A stretch of DNA of 64,000 bases from Lacihabitans sp. CS3-21 (GCF_024343675.1 NZ_RJUD01000015.1:1-64000), one strand, 5' to 3'; positions 8,254-18,424 are shown, numbered from the stretch's first letter. A program made the numbers and translations. Notes: generated by a model not told the origin, from the letters alone.

Positions 8254-9158
8254 TAAAAAAGATTTTCATACTGTTGTTTTTAGGCGTTTTTTCTGAAATT
8301 TCTGCACAAGAACTGTCTTGCAAAGTAGTCGTGAATTCGTCGCAACTCAAAGCAACGACCTCAGGCGACAAACAGATATTTACCGAAATAGAACAGGCCA
8401 TTGCGGGTTTTATGAACAACCAACGGTGGACCAACGATGTTTTTTCGGAAAGAGAAAAGATAAAGTGTTCGCTCATCATCAACTTAATCAACACCAGTGG
8501 TCAATATCGATATTCGGGCAATGCTCAGTTCCAAGTAATCAGGCCCGTTTATGGTACGACCTACGAAAGTGTTATTTTTCAATACATCGACCAAAATTTC
8601 ACGGTTTCGTTTGCCCCTGAAGACCGCACCATGATTTTCAATGAGCAGAATTATTCCAATCTTCTGACTTCAACACTCGCATTTTATTCTTTGACAGCAC
8701 TTACGATAGACTACGATTCGTTTTCAAAATTAGGTGGAAATCCCTATTTGGAGCGGTTATTTAATGTGGTTACACTGGCAGGAGCATCCCAAGGCAAAGG
8801 AGCATGGTCTTATGATTCGGATGTGAGAAGTAGATATTGGGTGATGGAAAACTTGAGAAATCAGCAATTTAATGCTTACAGAGATGGTTTTTATGAATAC
8901 CACCGATTGGCCTTAGACGACTTTGCCAATAATCCGGCGAACAGTAGAAAAATAGCTTTGGAGTTTTTGAATACAATCAAAATCATCGCCAATCTCAAAG
9001 CAAACTCTATCATTATCAACGCTTTTTTTGATGCAAAATCTCTGGAGTTAATTAATATTTTTTCTGAAGGCACAAAACAAGAAAAACAAGAAGCCTTCAA
9101 TATCATGTCTGCCCTAGACCCCGACAAAACCGAGGCCTACAGGAAATTGATGAAGTAA
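8250..9158 (+). CDS. DUF4835 family protein, PorD-like (type IX secretion associated)
   Basis: This 302-residue exported protein has an N-terminal signal peptide ending near residue 20 (ISAQ) and no further membrane span. The conserved core has the family's RYSGNAQFQVIRPVYG region and the DFNNP-like DDFANNP segment. It matches the Bacteroidota-wide DUF4835 family, which some annotation pipelines call PorD and link to type IX secretion; that naming is from memory and moderately sure. Pairing with coaBC, overlapping by 4 bases, is the usual arrangement in this phylum. T9SS substrates and the plug gene elsewhere in this window agree with the organism having that pathway. Confidence 0.85.
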   Translation: MIKKIFILLFLGVFSEISAQELSCKVVVNSSQLKATTSGDKQIFTEIEQAIAGFMNNQRWTNDVFSEREKIKCSLIINLINTSGQYRYSGNAQFQVIRPVYGTTYESVIFQYIDQNFTVSFAPEDRTMIFNEQNYSNLLTSTLAFYSLTALTIDYDSFSKLGGNPYLERLFNVVTLAGASQGKGAWSYDSDVRSRYWVMENLRNQQFNAYRDGFYEYHRLALDDFANNPANSRKIALEFLNTIKIIANLKANSIIINAFFDAKSLELINIFSEGTKQEKQEAFNIMSALDPDKTEAYRKLMK

Positions 9159-9174
9159 GGTTGTCCTATTTTAT

Positions 9175-9272
9175 TTAAAAACACATAGGCACAGAGGTCA
9201 TATAGTTAAACTATTCAAAAGCCTAGTAATCATGAGCAAAGCGAAAATTCCATGTATATTAAAAACACATAG
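9175..9272 (+). repeat. 14-base direct repeat in a dispersed-repeat-like remnant
   Basis: TTAAAAACACATAG occurs at 9175-9188 and again at 9259-9272. The first copy is followed by CACAGAG (9190-9196) and the second by CTCTGTG (9287-9293), which are inverted copies of each other. This composition (ACACATAG, CACAGAG, CTCTGTG) recalls degenerate intergenic palindromic repeats in Bacteroidota. A related fragment, ATACATAGAGAACCGCG, is at 27039. Confidence 0.4.
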
Positions 9273-9315
9273 TAAATCAGAGAAAACTCTGTGGTAAAAC
9301 AAAACAACAAAAATA

Positions 9316-10068
9316 ATGGACAAAATAGCATTAATAACCGGAGCATCTTCAGGCATAGGAGCAGCCACAGCAGAAGCATTTGCAGCAAGCGGCATCGACC
9401 TCATTTTGTGTGGACGGAGAATCGAAAAACTCAATGAACTAAGTTCCAAACTAGCATCAAAAGTAAAAACTCATTTATTAACTTTTGACGTGAGTGATTT
9501 TGAATCCGTAAAAAATGCCATCGAATCTCTACCTGCGGAATGGAAAAATATAGACATTTTGGTCAACAATGCTGGGAATGCCCATGGGGCATCACCAATT
9601 CATGAGGGTGAGGTGGCAGATTGGCAAATGATGATAGGCAGCAATGTAAACGGTTTGCTCTATGTTTCTAAAATGGTGTTACCTGGTATGGTTGAAAGAA
9701 AAACAGGCCATGTAGTTAATTTGAGTTCGGTAGCAGGTAAACAAACCTACGAAAATGGTGCGGTATATTGTGCCACCAAAAAAAGTGTGGAGGCCATCAG
9801 TGAAGGCATGCGTTTGGATTTGACCAAGCATGGTATAAAAGTAACGAATATAGCTCCAGGTGCTGTGGAAACAGAGTTTTCGGTGGTAAGGTTTAAAGGA
9901 GACCTAGAGCGAGCGGCCAAAGTGTATGAAGGTTTTTCACCCCTAACTGCTAAGGATATTGCCGATGCCATCAACTATTGCGTTATGGCACCCGACCATG
10001 TCACCATAGCTGACATGACCATTTTCGCCAAAGCCCAAGCGGCACCCACCACAATATATAGAAAATAG
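9316..10068 (+). CDS. SDR-family NAD(P)-dependent oxidoreductase
   Basis: This 250-residue classical short-chain dehydrogenase shows the TGASSGIG cofactor loop (8-15), NNAG (84-87), catalytic Ser138, and YCATK with Tyr151 and Lys155. The RR at 34-35 after the second strand suggests a preference for NADPH. Overall it resembles the YdfG group, which oxidises L-allo-threonine, serine and 3-hydroxy acids; the true substrate is not decided by the sequence. It is 19 bases from the large dehydrogenase downstream and may share its transcript. Confidence 0.92.
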   Translation: MDKIALITGASSGIGAATAEAFAASGIDLILCGRRIEKLNELSSKLASKVKTHLLTFDVSDFESVKNAIESLPAEWKNIDILVNNAGNAHGASPIHEGEVADWQMMIGSNVNGLLYVSKMVLPGMVERKTGHVVNLSSVAGKQTYENGAVYCATKKSVEAISEGMRLDLTKHGIKVTNIAPGAVETEFSVVRFKGDLERAAKVYEGFSPLTAKDIADAINYCVMAPDHVTIADMTIFAKAQAAPTTIYRK

Positions 10069-10087
10069 CCCTATACCTATAAATAAT

Positions 10088-12907
10088 ATGTCCTTAAGTA
10101 CTGACCTCCGTCTTATTCTTTCTCCCGAAAAAGTTAAGGATAAATACATTGATTTGGTTTCCTATGCTTCCGATGCTGGATTTTACTATTTGGTGCCAAA
10201 AGCCGTTGTGCAGCCCAGCTCCGAAACCGAGATTATGAACCTGCTCGCATATGCCCAAAAGAACAATGTGCCATTAGTTTTTAGGGGAGGAGGGACCAGT
10301 CTTTCAGGTCAATCCATTACCGATGGAATTTTGGTAGATTTGGGTAAGTATTGGAACAAAGTAAAAGTAGAAGACCAAGCCGAAACTGTCAGAGTACAGC
10401 CGGGCATCACTGGGGCTATGGTGAATGCACATTTAAGGAGATTTAGTAGGAAAATTGGCCCTGATCCATCCAGTATAAATGCCGCCATGATGGGTGGAAT
10501 ACTTTCTAACAATGCCAGTGGCATGTGTTGTGGTGTAGCTCAGAATTCCTATCATACCATAAAATACATCAGGTTTATTCTTCCAAATGGGAAAGTATAT
10601 TCTACTGAAAATCCAGACGATTACCCAAGATTTAATGAAGAAAACGAGCATTTATATCAAGAAATAAATGACTTAAGACAGCAAATCTTAAGAAATGAAG
10701 TTTTAAAGTTAAAAATAAGAGATAAGTACAAAACCAAAAATACGGTTGGGTATGCATTGAATGCTTTTGTAGATTATGAAAATCCAATGGATATTTTTGC
10801 CCATTTGTTGATTGGCGGTGAAGGTACATTGGCCTTTATTGCTGAAGCCGTAATGAATACGGTGATAGATTTTCCACATAAATCGACAGGTTTATTATAC
10901 TTCAAAGATATTTTTAGTGCTTGCCAAGCCATAGAGCCTTTGATAGCTTGTGGTGCCATGATGGTTGAATTGATGGATAGAGCTTCTTTGAGGTCTGTTC
11001 AAGATATGGATGGCATGCCCGATATCGTCAAAACACTTCCAACTGAAGCGGCGGCTTTACTGGTAGAGTTCCAAGAAAACTCAGAAGAAAATTTAGACCA
11101 AACTGTAGCCAGATTCAGCCAGCAATTGTCAGGATTTTACCTGATAGAGGAGGCCCAATTTACAAAAGATGCGAAACAACAAGCATTTTATTGGAAAGTA
11201 AGAAAGGGGCTTTTTCCGGCGGTTGGAGCGGTTAGAGCCAGCGGCACTACCGTCATTCTAGAAGATGTAGCTTTTCCAGTTGCTCATTTGGGGCAGGCCA
11301 TTATTGACATTCAAGGCTTATTTCAGAAGTTTAATTACCTCAACGGAATAATATTTGGACACGCCAAAGACGGAAATATTCATTTTGTGGTCACTCAGGC
11401 TTTTGATTCGCCCGAAGAAATAAGGAGATATGACCTCTTTATCAGAGACGTGGTGGATTTGGTGGTCAATAAATACAACGGCAGCCTAAAAGCAGAGCAT
11501 GGAACGGGTCGTAATATGGCTCCTTTTGTAGCTACGGAATGGGGAGAGGAGGCTTATGAAATCATGAAAAGGCTGAAAAAGGCCGTAGATCCAAAAAACT
11601 TACTCAATCCTGGTGTAATCATCAATGATAAAACCGATGCACATATTCATCACCTCAAGAAAATGCCGAAAGTGGAGGATGAAGTAGATAGGTGTATAGA
11701 ATGTGGATTTTGTGAGCCCAACTGCCCAAGTAAAAATTATACATCATCTCCCCGCAGGCGTATCGTTACCCGTAGGGTTTTAGAAAACCTTAAAGCAGAA
11801 AACAAAATCGAAGAATATAATTTGCTGGCCAATCAGTTTCAGTTTGATGGACTAGAAACCTGTGCAGTAGATGGCCTTTGTGCTGTAAATTGCCCTGTAG
11901 ATATCAATACAGGAGATTTAGTGAAAAAATTAAGGGTAAACAATCATTCTCAAATGGAGGAATGGATGGCTTTAGCTGCCGCAAAGAATTTTGGTTTTGT
12001 AGTTGACCTTCTTAGATTTGGTATAAAATTTAGTCATGGATTGAATCGAATTTTTGGAAAAAATACCATGATCTCCATCACTTCAAGGCTACATAAAATA
12101 AATTCGTCTGTACCAGTCTGGTCTAATCAGATTTCAGAAGCACCAGATTTTAACCTTTCAAATCAAGGGACTTCTCTCAAAGGAACTACGGTGGTGTATT
12201 TTCCTTCCTGCATAACCCGCATGATGGGATCCTACCCCAACAAGCAGAAAAATCTGATGGAAACTTTTTATAGCATTTGTAAAAAGGCCGACATCAATTT
12301 AGTGATATTGAGCGAAATACAAAACGCCTGCTGTGGTCAGATTTTCTCCTCCAAGGGATTTTCAAATGCCTTTGAATATACAGCCAACGATATTTTAGAA
12401 AAAATGTGGCAAAGTTCTAATGAAGGCCTACTGCCCATTGTAATAGACGTAAGTTCATGCCAGTATACACTGAAAAGTATTTCGTCGGTTTTAACCCCTG
12501 ACAATAAAGTCAAGTTTCATAAACTAAAAATCTTGGATAGCATAGATTTCATTCATGAATATGTGATGCCCTACCAAAGAGTAGTAAATCGTAAAAGTGA
12601 AATTGTTCTACATCCGGTTTGTTCTTTACAAAAACTCAAAACCAACGATAAGTTTGTGGAGATAGCTCAGGCATATGCTGAAAAAGTAAATGTGCCAATC
12701 AGTGCCGGTTGTTGTGGAATGGCAGGTGACAGAGGTTTCTTGGTGCCTGACCTGACAGCTTCGGCTACTTTTGAGGAAGCCAATGAAGTCAAACAATGCT
12801 CTGCAGAAGCGTATTATTCTTCTACAAAAACCTGTGAGATGGCCATGAGTGAGGCTGTTGGTGTCAACTACGAATCAATTTTGTATCTGATAGACGAAGC
12901 TATATGA
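10088..12907 (+). CDS. FAD-linked oxidase with Fe-S domain (D-lactate / 2-hydroxyacid dehydrogenase type)
   Basis: This 939-residue fusion protein has an N-terminal FAD-binding PCMH domain (about 35-270, with RGGGTSLSGQS), a GlcD-like C-terminal FAD domain (to about 520, with GHAKDGNIH and AEHGTGRN), a ferredoxin-like segment, and a C-terminal CCG domain. Cysteines 536, 539, 542 and 546 form one 4Fe-4S motif; 592, 598 and 602 lie in the second. CCG pairs occur in NACCGQ and AGCCGMAGD. Proteins of this layout (GlcD plus GlpC-like half, as in YdiJ) oxidise D-lactate or D-2-hydroxyglutarate and pass electrons to quinone or cytochromes. Substrate is not certain. Confidence 0.9.
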   Translation: MSLSTDLRLILSPEKVKDKYIDLVSYASDAGFYYLVPKAVVQPSSETEIMNLLAYAQKNNVPLVFRGGGTSLSGQSITDGILVDLGKYWNKVKVEDQAETVRVQPGITGAMVNAHLRRFSRKIGPDPSSINAAMMGGILSNNASGMCCGVAQNSYHTIKYIRFILPNGKVYSTENPDDYPRFNEENEHLYQEINDLRQQILRNEVLKLKIRDKYKTKNTVGYALNAFVDYENPMDIFAHLLIGGEGTLAFIAEAVMNTVIDFPHKSTGLLYFKDIFSACQAIEPLIACGAMMVELMDRASLRSVQDMDGMPDIVKTLPTEAAALLVEFQENSEENLDQTVARFSQQLSGFYLIEEAQFTKDAKQQAFYWKVRKGLFPAVGAVRASGTTVILEDVAFPVAHLGQAIIDIQGLFQKFNYLNGIIFGHAKDGNIHFVVTQAFDSPEEIRRYDLFIRDVVDLVVNKYNGSLKAEHGTGRNMAPFVATEWGEEAYEIMKRLKKAVDPKNLLNPGVIINDKTDAHIHHLKKMPKVEDEVDRCIECGFCEPNCPSKNYTSSPRRRIVTRRVLENLKAENKIEEYNLLANQFQFDGLETCAVDGLCAVNCPVDINTGDLVKKLRVNNHSQMEEWMALAAAKNFGFVVDLLRFGIKFSHGLNRIFGKNTMISITSRLHKINSSVPVWSNQISEAPDFNLSNQGTSLKGTTVVYFPSCITRMMGSYPNKQKNLMETFYSICKKADINLVILSEIQNACCGQIFSSKGFSNAFEYTANDILEKMWQSSNEGLLPIVIDVSSCQYTLKSISSVLTPDNKVKFHKLKILDSIDFIHEYVMPYQRVVNRKSEIVLHPVCSLQKLKTNDKFVEIAQAYAEKVNVPISAGCCGMAGDRGFLVPDLTASATFEEANEVKQCSAEAYYSSTKTCEMAMSEAVGVNYESILYLIDEAI

Positions 12908-12950
12908 TTATCAGAATGATAGTGTGCAAAATTGGATATTTTTAAAATGA

Positions 12951-12976
12951 AAAAGGCAGATATATTCTGCCTTTTT
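12951..12976 (+). terminator. rho-independent terminator of the dehydrogenase gene
   Basis: AAAAGGCAGA (12951-12960) pairs perfectly with TCTGCCTTTT (12966-12975) across TATAT and ends in five T's. It lies 44 bases after the 12907 stop. Confidence 0.85.
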
Positions 12977-13093
12977 ACATGATTATTCCTATAACTAACC
13001 ATAAAATCAATACTTCTGATCCCTGATATTATCTTTTATGCATGGCGTTTATTTTTCATTTGGCTATTCCGTTGAGAAATATTTTTTTTGAAA

Positions 13094-13125
13094 AAAAAAC
13101 GACTGATTTCATCAATCGTTTTTCA
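13094..13125 (+). terminator. second terminator-like hairpin
   Basis: AAAAACGACTGAT pairs with ATCAATCGTTTTT across a 3-base loop with one G-T pair. A-rich before and T-rich after, so it could work on both strands. Nothing obvious is left to terminate here, since the previous terminator is 120 bases upstream. Confidence 0.55.
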
Positions 13126-13364
13126 TGTTCTTGGTTCGTTTTATTTTTTTTAATTTGGAAATCACGTTGATATTCCTTTTACCAAAGTTGTGCCAAAAAA
13201 GCCCAATTATTCTTAAACTTATCCAACGGATACATTTGTTTTTACTGCAAAATCATGTGATTGTAGAAATTTGATTAAGGTGTTTCTGGATTAGAAAATT
13301 GTTTGAATAAAGATTCATTTTGTTTTTAAGCTCATCTTTTCAAAACCCTTTATTTATATTTAAT

Positions 13365-13372
13365 TATCTTTG
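13365..13372 (+). promoter_or_regulatory. -7 promoter element TATCTTTG before pheT
   Basis: Exact TAnnTTTG box 21 bases before the pheT ATG, which implies a very short leader. No clear -33 element. Confidence 0.55.
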
Positions 13373-13392
13373 TAAAATTTTTTTTAGAACAA

Positions 13393-15813
13393 ATGAAGAT
13401 TTCGTATAATCAATTAAAAACCCTTATAGATTTTGATCACAATCCACAGAAACTAGGTGAAATTCTTACTGATACGGGTCTTGAAGTAGAGGCAATTGAA
13501 AAAGTTGATGCCGTAAAAGGAGGCTTAGAAGGTTTGGTGGTGGGTCATGTGGTTTCATGCGAAAAACATCCTGATGCTGACAAACTAAACTTGACCAAAG
13601 TTGATGTAGGTGGAGAAGCTCTATTAGAGATAGTATGTGGTGCTCCAAATGTAGCAGTTGGCCAAAAAGTAATTGTTGCTTTGGTTGGTGCAACTTTGTA
13701 TCCTACTTCTGGCGAAGCTTTTACCATAAAAAAATCTAAAATTAGGGGTGCCATTTCCGAAGGTATGTTGTGTGCTGAAGACGAAATAGGTCTTGGTCAG
13801 TCACATGCTGGCATTTTGGTTTTGGATACAGATTTGCCTTTGGGAAGTCCCATTGCTAAGTATTTTAACCTTGAGCCAGACTATGTGATTGAAATTGGCT
13901 TGACACCCAACAGAGCCGACGCCGCTTCTCACTTAGGAGTTGCCAGAGATATAAAAGCAGTCAGTGATTCGTCCGTTAAAATGCCAGAGGTTTCTGGTTT
14001 TTCAATGGGCAATTCAGCAGCTACCATTGATTTAGTTGTAGAAGACGTCATTGCTTGCCCAAGATTTTGTGGTCTAGAAATCCATAATGTTGAAGTAAAA
14101 GAATCACCAGAATGGTTGAAAAGGTTCCTCAATACCATTGGCGTGAATTCTATCAACAATATTGTAGATATTACAAATTACGTTTGCCATTACCTAGGAC
14201 AGCCCATGCATATATTTGATGCAGATGCTATCGCAGGCCAAAAAGTCATTGTAAAATGTCCTGAGGCAGGGACGGAACTTATCACTTTAGATGGTACAAC
14301 AAGGAAACTGAACGGTACAGATTTGGCTATCTGTAATGCAGATGGTCCTATGGCAATTGCTGGAGTTTTTGGAGGTTTGAATTCAGGAGTAAAAGCTACT
14401 ACAAAGAATATTTTTCTGGAAGTAGCATATTTTAATCCGGTTTTTATCAGAAAAACCGCCTCCAAACATGGACTTAAAACAGATGCCTCATTTAGATATG
14501 AAAGAGGTACCGATCCCAATATGCCACCTTTTGCTATAAAATTTGCTACCAAGCTTATTTTGGATTTGGCTGGGGGGCAGGTGACCGACAAAATGTTTGA
14601 TATTTATCCGACACCTATCTCCAACTTTGAGATTGACCTCAAAATCAAAAACATAGATAGACTTTTAGGTAAAAAACTAGGGGAAGAACTGATTTTGAAT
14701 ATTCTTGAAAAATTAGATATCCAGTTGATTACCAAGTCAGAAGGGCAATTAAAAGTTTCGGTGCCACCCTATAGAGTGGATGTGACACGAGAAGCCGATG
14801 TGGTGGAAGAAATATTGAGGATTTACGGGTTTGAAAACATTGAACTTTCAGACAGCCTTAGTTCAGATTTCATCGCCGAATTTCCAGAAAAAGACCCTGA
14901 AACGCTCAAAAATAAGCTTTCAGATGCTTTGGCGGCTATGGGTTTCAATGAAATTCAAAGTCTTTCGATTGTAAAGCCATCCGATAACAGTTGGCTCAAT
15001 CAAGCAGATTCTGTAGTAAAATTATTGAATCCGTTGAGCGAAGAGCTTTCAGAGATGCGTCAGTCTTTGTTATTCTCTGGACTTAATGCTTTGGTTTATA
15101 ACATTAACAGAAGAAACAAGGACTTGAAATTCTTTGAGTTTGGTAGAACCTACATTAAAAATATAGTGGATGGACAAACCAAAATTAAGGAAAATAGGGT
15201 TTTGGGTGTTTGGATGTCGGGTAATATTTCTTCAGAGTCATGGATGCAAAATAGCTCTGCAGTTAGTTACCATAATTTATTTCAAACAGTGAGTCAAATT
15301 TTGGCTCTGATGAAAATCAAGAAGTTAGATACCAATGAGACTTCAAATCAAGCTTTTGCTTATGGACTTGAACACATTGTAAGAAATAAAGTATTGGTTA
15401 AGTTTGGTTTGGTAAATCCAAGTCTTACAGCCAAAGCAGATTTAAAGCAAGTGGCTTATTATGCAGAGTTTGATTGGGATTTGTTGTGTAAACTGTATTC
15501 TTCGGAAAACAAATTTGTAGAAATACCCAAATATCCTGAGGTCAGACGAGACTTATCGTTGGTTTTGAATAAAAGTGTAAAGTTTGATCAAATTAAGAAA
15601 GTGGCCTTTAATGTAGAGAAAAAGCTTTTGAAAAGCGTGAATGTGTTTGACGTTTATCAGGGCGAAAAACTCCCAGATGACCAGAAATCATACTCGGTAA
15701 GTTTTATTTTGCAAGACGAAGAAAAAACACTGAACGATCAACAAATCGATAAAACTATGCAAAAACTAATGGGGGCTTTTGAAAATGAAGTTGGTGCTAT
15801 AATTAGAAAATAA
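13393..15813 (+). CDS. pheT: phenylalanine-tRNA ligase beta subunit
   Basis: This 806-residue protein is the full-length beta chain of the alpha2-beta2 enzyme that charges tRNA-Phe. It has the N-terminal OB-fold tRNA-binding domain (about 40-150, with GHVVSCEKHPDADKL), the B3/B4 editing domain (about 210-390), the B5 domain (about 405-475), the catalytic-like core, and a C-terminal ferredoxin-fold anticodon-binding domain (KYPEVRRDLSLVL near 715). The alpha subunit pheS is not next to it. It starts a four-gene run with the coiled-coil gene, zapA and rny; the next gene begins 2 bases after its stop. Confidence 0.97.
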   Translation: MKISYNQLKTLIDFDHNPQKLGEILTDTGLEVEAIEKVDAVKGGLEGLVVGHVVSCEKHPDADKLNLTKVDVGGEALLEIVCGAPNVAVGQKVIVALVGATLYPTSGEAFTIKKSKIRGAISEGMLCAEDEIGLGQSHAGILVLDTDLPLGSPIAKYFNLEPDYVIEIGLTPNRADAASHLGVARDIKAVSDSSVKMPEVSGFSMGNSAATIDLVVEDVIACPRFCGLEIHNVEVKESPEWLKRFLNTIGVNSINNIVDITNYVCHYLGQPMHIFDADAIAGQKVIVKCPEAGTELITLDGTTRKLNGTDLAICNADGPMAIAGVFGGLNSGVKATTKNIFLEVAYFNPVFIRKTASKHGLKTDASFRYERGTDPNMPPFAIKFATKLILDLAGGQVTDKMFDIYPTPISNFEIDLKIKNIDRLLGKKLGEELILNILEKLDIQLITKSEGQLKVSVPPYRVDVTREADVVEEILRIYGFENIELSDSLSSDFIAEFPEKDPETLKNKLSDALAAMGFNEIQSLSIVKPSDNSWLNQADSVVKLLNPLSEELSEMRQSLLFSGLNALVYNINRRNKDLKFFEFGRTYIKNIVDGQTKIKENRVLGVWMSGNISSESWMQNSSAVSYHNLFQTVSQILALMKIKKLDTNETSNQAFAYGLEHIVRNKVLVKFGLVNPSLTAKADLKQVAYYAEFDWDLLCKLYSSENKFVEIPKYPEVRRDLSLVLNKSVKFDQIKKVAFNVEKKLLKSVNVFDVYQGEKLPDDQKSYSVSFILQDEEKTLNDQQIDKTMQKLMGAFENEVGAIIRK

Positions 15814-15815
15814 GT

Positions 15816-16205
15816 ATGGCTTTAGACCAAGACTTTGAAAAAGACAATGCTTTTTTGCTTTCCAAGTTTGAGGAAGTGAATGGGCTAATTGAGCGGTTGA
15901 AATCTCAAAATAAAAGTCAAAAAAATCAAATACTTGGTTTAAATCATCAAAATGAAAAACTCGAGGTTGAAATCAAGGCAACCAAGAAAAATAACAGCCA
16001 ACTACGCGAAGAAATTAGAGGATTGAGAGAAAAATTGGATGATGAGACCAGATTAATCCCTCAAAACTTTAAAATAAGAAATAAAATTGTTAAGATTGTA
16101 TCCGATATTGAAGATAAAGAGTCAATGGGTCAACAAAATCTAAAAGAATTGTTAGACTTATTGATAGAAGAAATAGATTTTTGTATAAATCAATTGGCTA
16201 AATAA
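15816..16205 (+). CDS. coiled-coil protein, possible ZapA/ZapB-like division partner
   Basis: This 129-residue soluble protein is mostly heptad-like coiled coil from about residue 15 to 75 (Leu/Ile spaced with Lys, Gln and Asn), then a shorter helical C-terminal part. It has no cysteine-rich or catalytic motif. It starts 2 bases after pheT and ends 16 bases before zapA. The pheT / coiled-coil / zapA order is common in Bacteroidota. A role with ZapA in Z-ring assembly is inferred from the position and coil, not from sequence identity. Confidence 0.7.
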   Translation: MALDQDFEKDNAFLLSKFEEVNGLIERLKSQNKSQKNQILGLNHQNEKLEVEIKATKKNNSQLREEIRGLREKLDDETRLIPQNFKIRNKIVKIVSDIEDKESMGQQNLKELLDLLIEEIDFCINQLAK

Positions 16206-16221
16206 TATTTTCGTTCAAAAA

Positions 16222-16509
16222 ATGGAATCCTTTGACGCACCAGTTGTTTTCGATTTAAATGGAGAACAAATACGTTTTATGGTTCCTGAATCCAACGAAA
16301 GGTATTTTAGAGAAGCCAAAGAAATATTAAATGACCGTTTAGCCGCACTTAGAACTGAATATTCGGCTTTCGCCAGCTCTCAAACGCTGGTATCTGTATT
16401 AGCTGTTGAGGCATTGGTAGATGCTCTAATGGTTAACGAACGCTATCAGAAGTTAAAAGTTGAGGTAAACTCGAGGTTAGAGAGTATTCAAACTAAGTTT
16501 GATAATTGA
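16222..16509 (+). CDS. zapA: cell division protein ZapA
   Basis: This 95-residue protein matches the ZapA family in length and pattern: an N-terminal beta hairpin with the G-E-(Q)-I-R-F segment, a helical middle with the YFREAKEILNDRL region, and a long C-terminal helix for tetramer formation. ZapA binds FtsZ and bundles protofilaments at the division site. It lies between the coiled-coil gene and rny in the pheT run, a conserved setting. Confidence 0.85.
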   Translation: MESFDAPVVFDLNGEQIRFMVPESNERYFREAKEILNDRLAALRTEYSAFASSQTLVSVLAVEALVDALMVNERYQKLKVEVNSRLESIQTKFDN

Positions 16510-16594
16510 TTCCGCATAATTCTATTCTGCTTATTTTTTAATATCACCCATGAAACGGAAGTTTCGATATTATAAAAATTTTAAATTTTAAAAC

Positions 16595-18160
16595 ATGTCA
16601 GTATATCTTTTTATAATTGTAGGACTCGTAGTAGGCCTTGCAATTGGTTATTTCATCGGGCAGAACCTGATGAAGAAAAACCTCGCAAATCAAGAAGAGG
16701 AAGCCAACAAGTCGGCTCAAGAAATTATTAGAAATGCCAAAAACAATGCCGAAAACATCAAAAAAGACAAGATGTTGGAAGCCAAAGAACACTTTTTGAA
16801 GTTGAAATCAGAGTTTGACGAAGATGTTAATGCAAGAAAAAATACATTAAATCAAAACGAACAAAAAATTAGACAACAACAACAACAAGCTACCCAGCAA
16901 GTTGAACAAAATAACCGCCTACAAAATGAACTTACCAACAAAACTGCAAAGCTCGAAGAGCAAATAGAGTTAGCCAATAAGAAAAGAGAGGAAGCCGAAA
17001 AATTGCATCAGCAACAATTATCTCAGCTTGAGAAAATCGCAAACCTTACTGCTGAGCAAGCTAAACAGCAATTGGTGGATGCACTTAAGCAAGAAGCCGA
17101 AACAAAAGCTTCTAGCTATATAAAACAGTCTATTGAGGAAGCTAAGCTTTCCGCTACGAAAGAAGCGAAGAAAATTATTATTGAGACCATTCAAAGGACA
17201 GCTGCTGAGCAGGCCATAGAAAACTGTGTTTCTGTATTCAATATTGAGAGTGACGAAATCAAAGGAAAAATAATTGGTAGGGAAGGTAGAAACATCCGTG
17301 CTTTGGAGGCTGCTACTGGCGTCGAAATTATAGTAGATGATACCCCGGAAGCTATCGTGATTTCTAGCTTTGACCCAGTAAGAAGAGAAGTAGCAAGACT
17401 TTCAATGCACCGTTTGGTACAAGATGGACGTATTCATCCAGCTCGTATTGAAGAGATTGTTAACAAGACCCGAAAGGACATTGATAACGAAGTGATAGAA
17501 ATAGGAGAGAGGACGGTGATAGATTTGGGTATTCATGGCTTACACCCTGAGTTAATTAAGATGGTAGGTCGAATGAGATTTAGGTCGTCTTATGGCCAGA
17601 ATCTTTTACAGCACTCAAGAGAAGTTGCTAAACTTTGTGCTACCATGGCGGCTGAAATGGGCTTAAATGTCAAATTGGCCAAAAGAGCTGGGTTGTTGCA
17701 TGATATTGGTAAAGTAAACCAAGAAGAGTCTGATCTACCGCACGCTATACTCGGTATGGAAATGGCGAAAAAATACAAAGAACATCCAGATGTTATCAAC
17801 GCCATAGGTGCTCACCACGATGAAATCGAGATGACGTGTATCATCGCTCCTATCATTCAAGTTTGTGATGCTATTTCAGGTTCAAGACCTGGGGCAAGAC
17901 GCGAAATGATGGAGTCTTATGCTAGAAGATTGAGAGATTTGGAAGATTTGGCTCTATCATTTAAGGGTGTTGAAAAATGTTATGCGATTCAGGCTGGTAG
18001 AGAGCTCAGAGTAATTGTTGATGCAGAACACATTACCGATGATGAAGCCAATATGATGTCTTTCAATATATCACAGAGGATAGAGAAAGAAATGCAGTAT
18101 CCTGGTCAGATAAAAGTATGTGTTATCAGAGAAATGAGAAGTGTGGCATACGCCAAGTAA
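16595..18160 (+). CDS. rny: ribonuclease Y
   Basis: This 521-residue membrane-anchored endoribonuclease starts with one N-terminal membrane helix (about 3-22), then a long Gln/Glu/Lys-rich coiled coil (about 30-185), a KH RNA-binding domain (about 210-275, with the GREGRNIR loop), and an HD domain (about 335-430) with the HD pair in LLHDIGK and HHDE downstream. It starts mRNA decay at the membrane. The start is 85 bases after zapA, a gap with no clear promoter. It is followed by a strong terminator, so it ends the pheT transcript. Confidence 0.97.
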   Translation: MSVYLFIIVGLVVGLAIGYFIGQNLMKKNLANQEEEANKSAQEIIRNAKNNAENIKKDKMLEAKEHFLKLKSEFDEDVNARKNTLNQNEQKIRQQQQQATQQVEQNNRLQNELTNKTAKLEEQIELANKKREEAEKLHQQQLSQLEKIANLTAEQAKQQLVDALKQEAETKASSYIKQSIEEAKLSATKEAKKIIIETIQRTAAEQAIENCVSVFNIESDEIKGKIIGREGRNIRALEAATGVEIIVDDTPEAIVISSFDPVRREVARLSMHRLVQDGRIHPARIEEIVNKTRKDIDNEVIEIGERTVIDLGIHGLHPELIKMVGRMRFRSSYGQNLLQHSREVAKLCATMAAEMGLNVKLAKRAGLLHDIGKVNQEESDLPHAILGMEMAKKYKEHPDVINAIGAHHDEIEMTCIIAPIIQVCDAISGSRPGARREMMESYARRLRDLEDLALSFKGVEKCYAIQAGRELRVIVDAEHITDDEANMMSFNISQRIEKEMQYPGQIKVCVIREMRSVAYAK

Positions 18161-18209
18161 ATTTTAGATAGGAGAATTCGAAAAGAATAAATATTGAACT
18201 TTACCAAGA

Positions 18210-18240
18210 TAACCGAAGATTACTCTTCGGTTATTTTTTT
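18210..18240 (+). terminator. rho-independent terminator after rny
   Basis: TAACCGAAGA (18210-18219) pairs perfectly with TCTTCGGTTA (18224-18233) over a TTAC tetraloop and is followed by seven T's. Confidence 0.92.
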
Positions 18241-18393
18241 GTTAAACTATTCATAAAGCCAATAATAATTAATTGTCATTAGGCAAGAAAAATCATAGAA
18301 CAAGGCTTTTAAGGTAAAAAACTGTGCTTTTTTCGTTGAATAATGATTCATAATTGCTGAAATTTTTAATCGAAAGTTTTATTTTTTATTTTT

Positions 18394-18424
18394 TTTGCCA
18401 TTTGTACTATTTTTAGTAAATTAG
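18394..18424 (+). promoter_or_regulatory. gltA promoter, TTTG-N19-TAAATTAG
   Basis: A -33 TTTG at 18394-18397 and a -7 TAAATTAG at 18417-18424 (one mismatch to TAnnTTTG) are exactly 19 bases apart, the Bacteroidota consensus spacing. The start codon follows 40 bases later. Confidence 0.65.

Larger units (their letters stand above)
12908..13392. other. intergenic gap with two terminators and the pheT promoter
   Basis: This 485-base gap holds no gene that I can support. From left to right it contains the terminator at 12951-12976, a second terminator-like hairpin at 13094-13125, an AT-rich stretch, and a -7 box at 13365-13372. The room between the first terminator and the second (about 120 bases) would fit a small RNA, but I see no promoter match for one. 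Confidence 0.45.
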
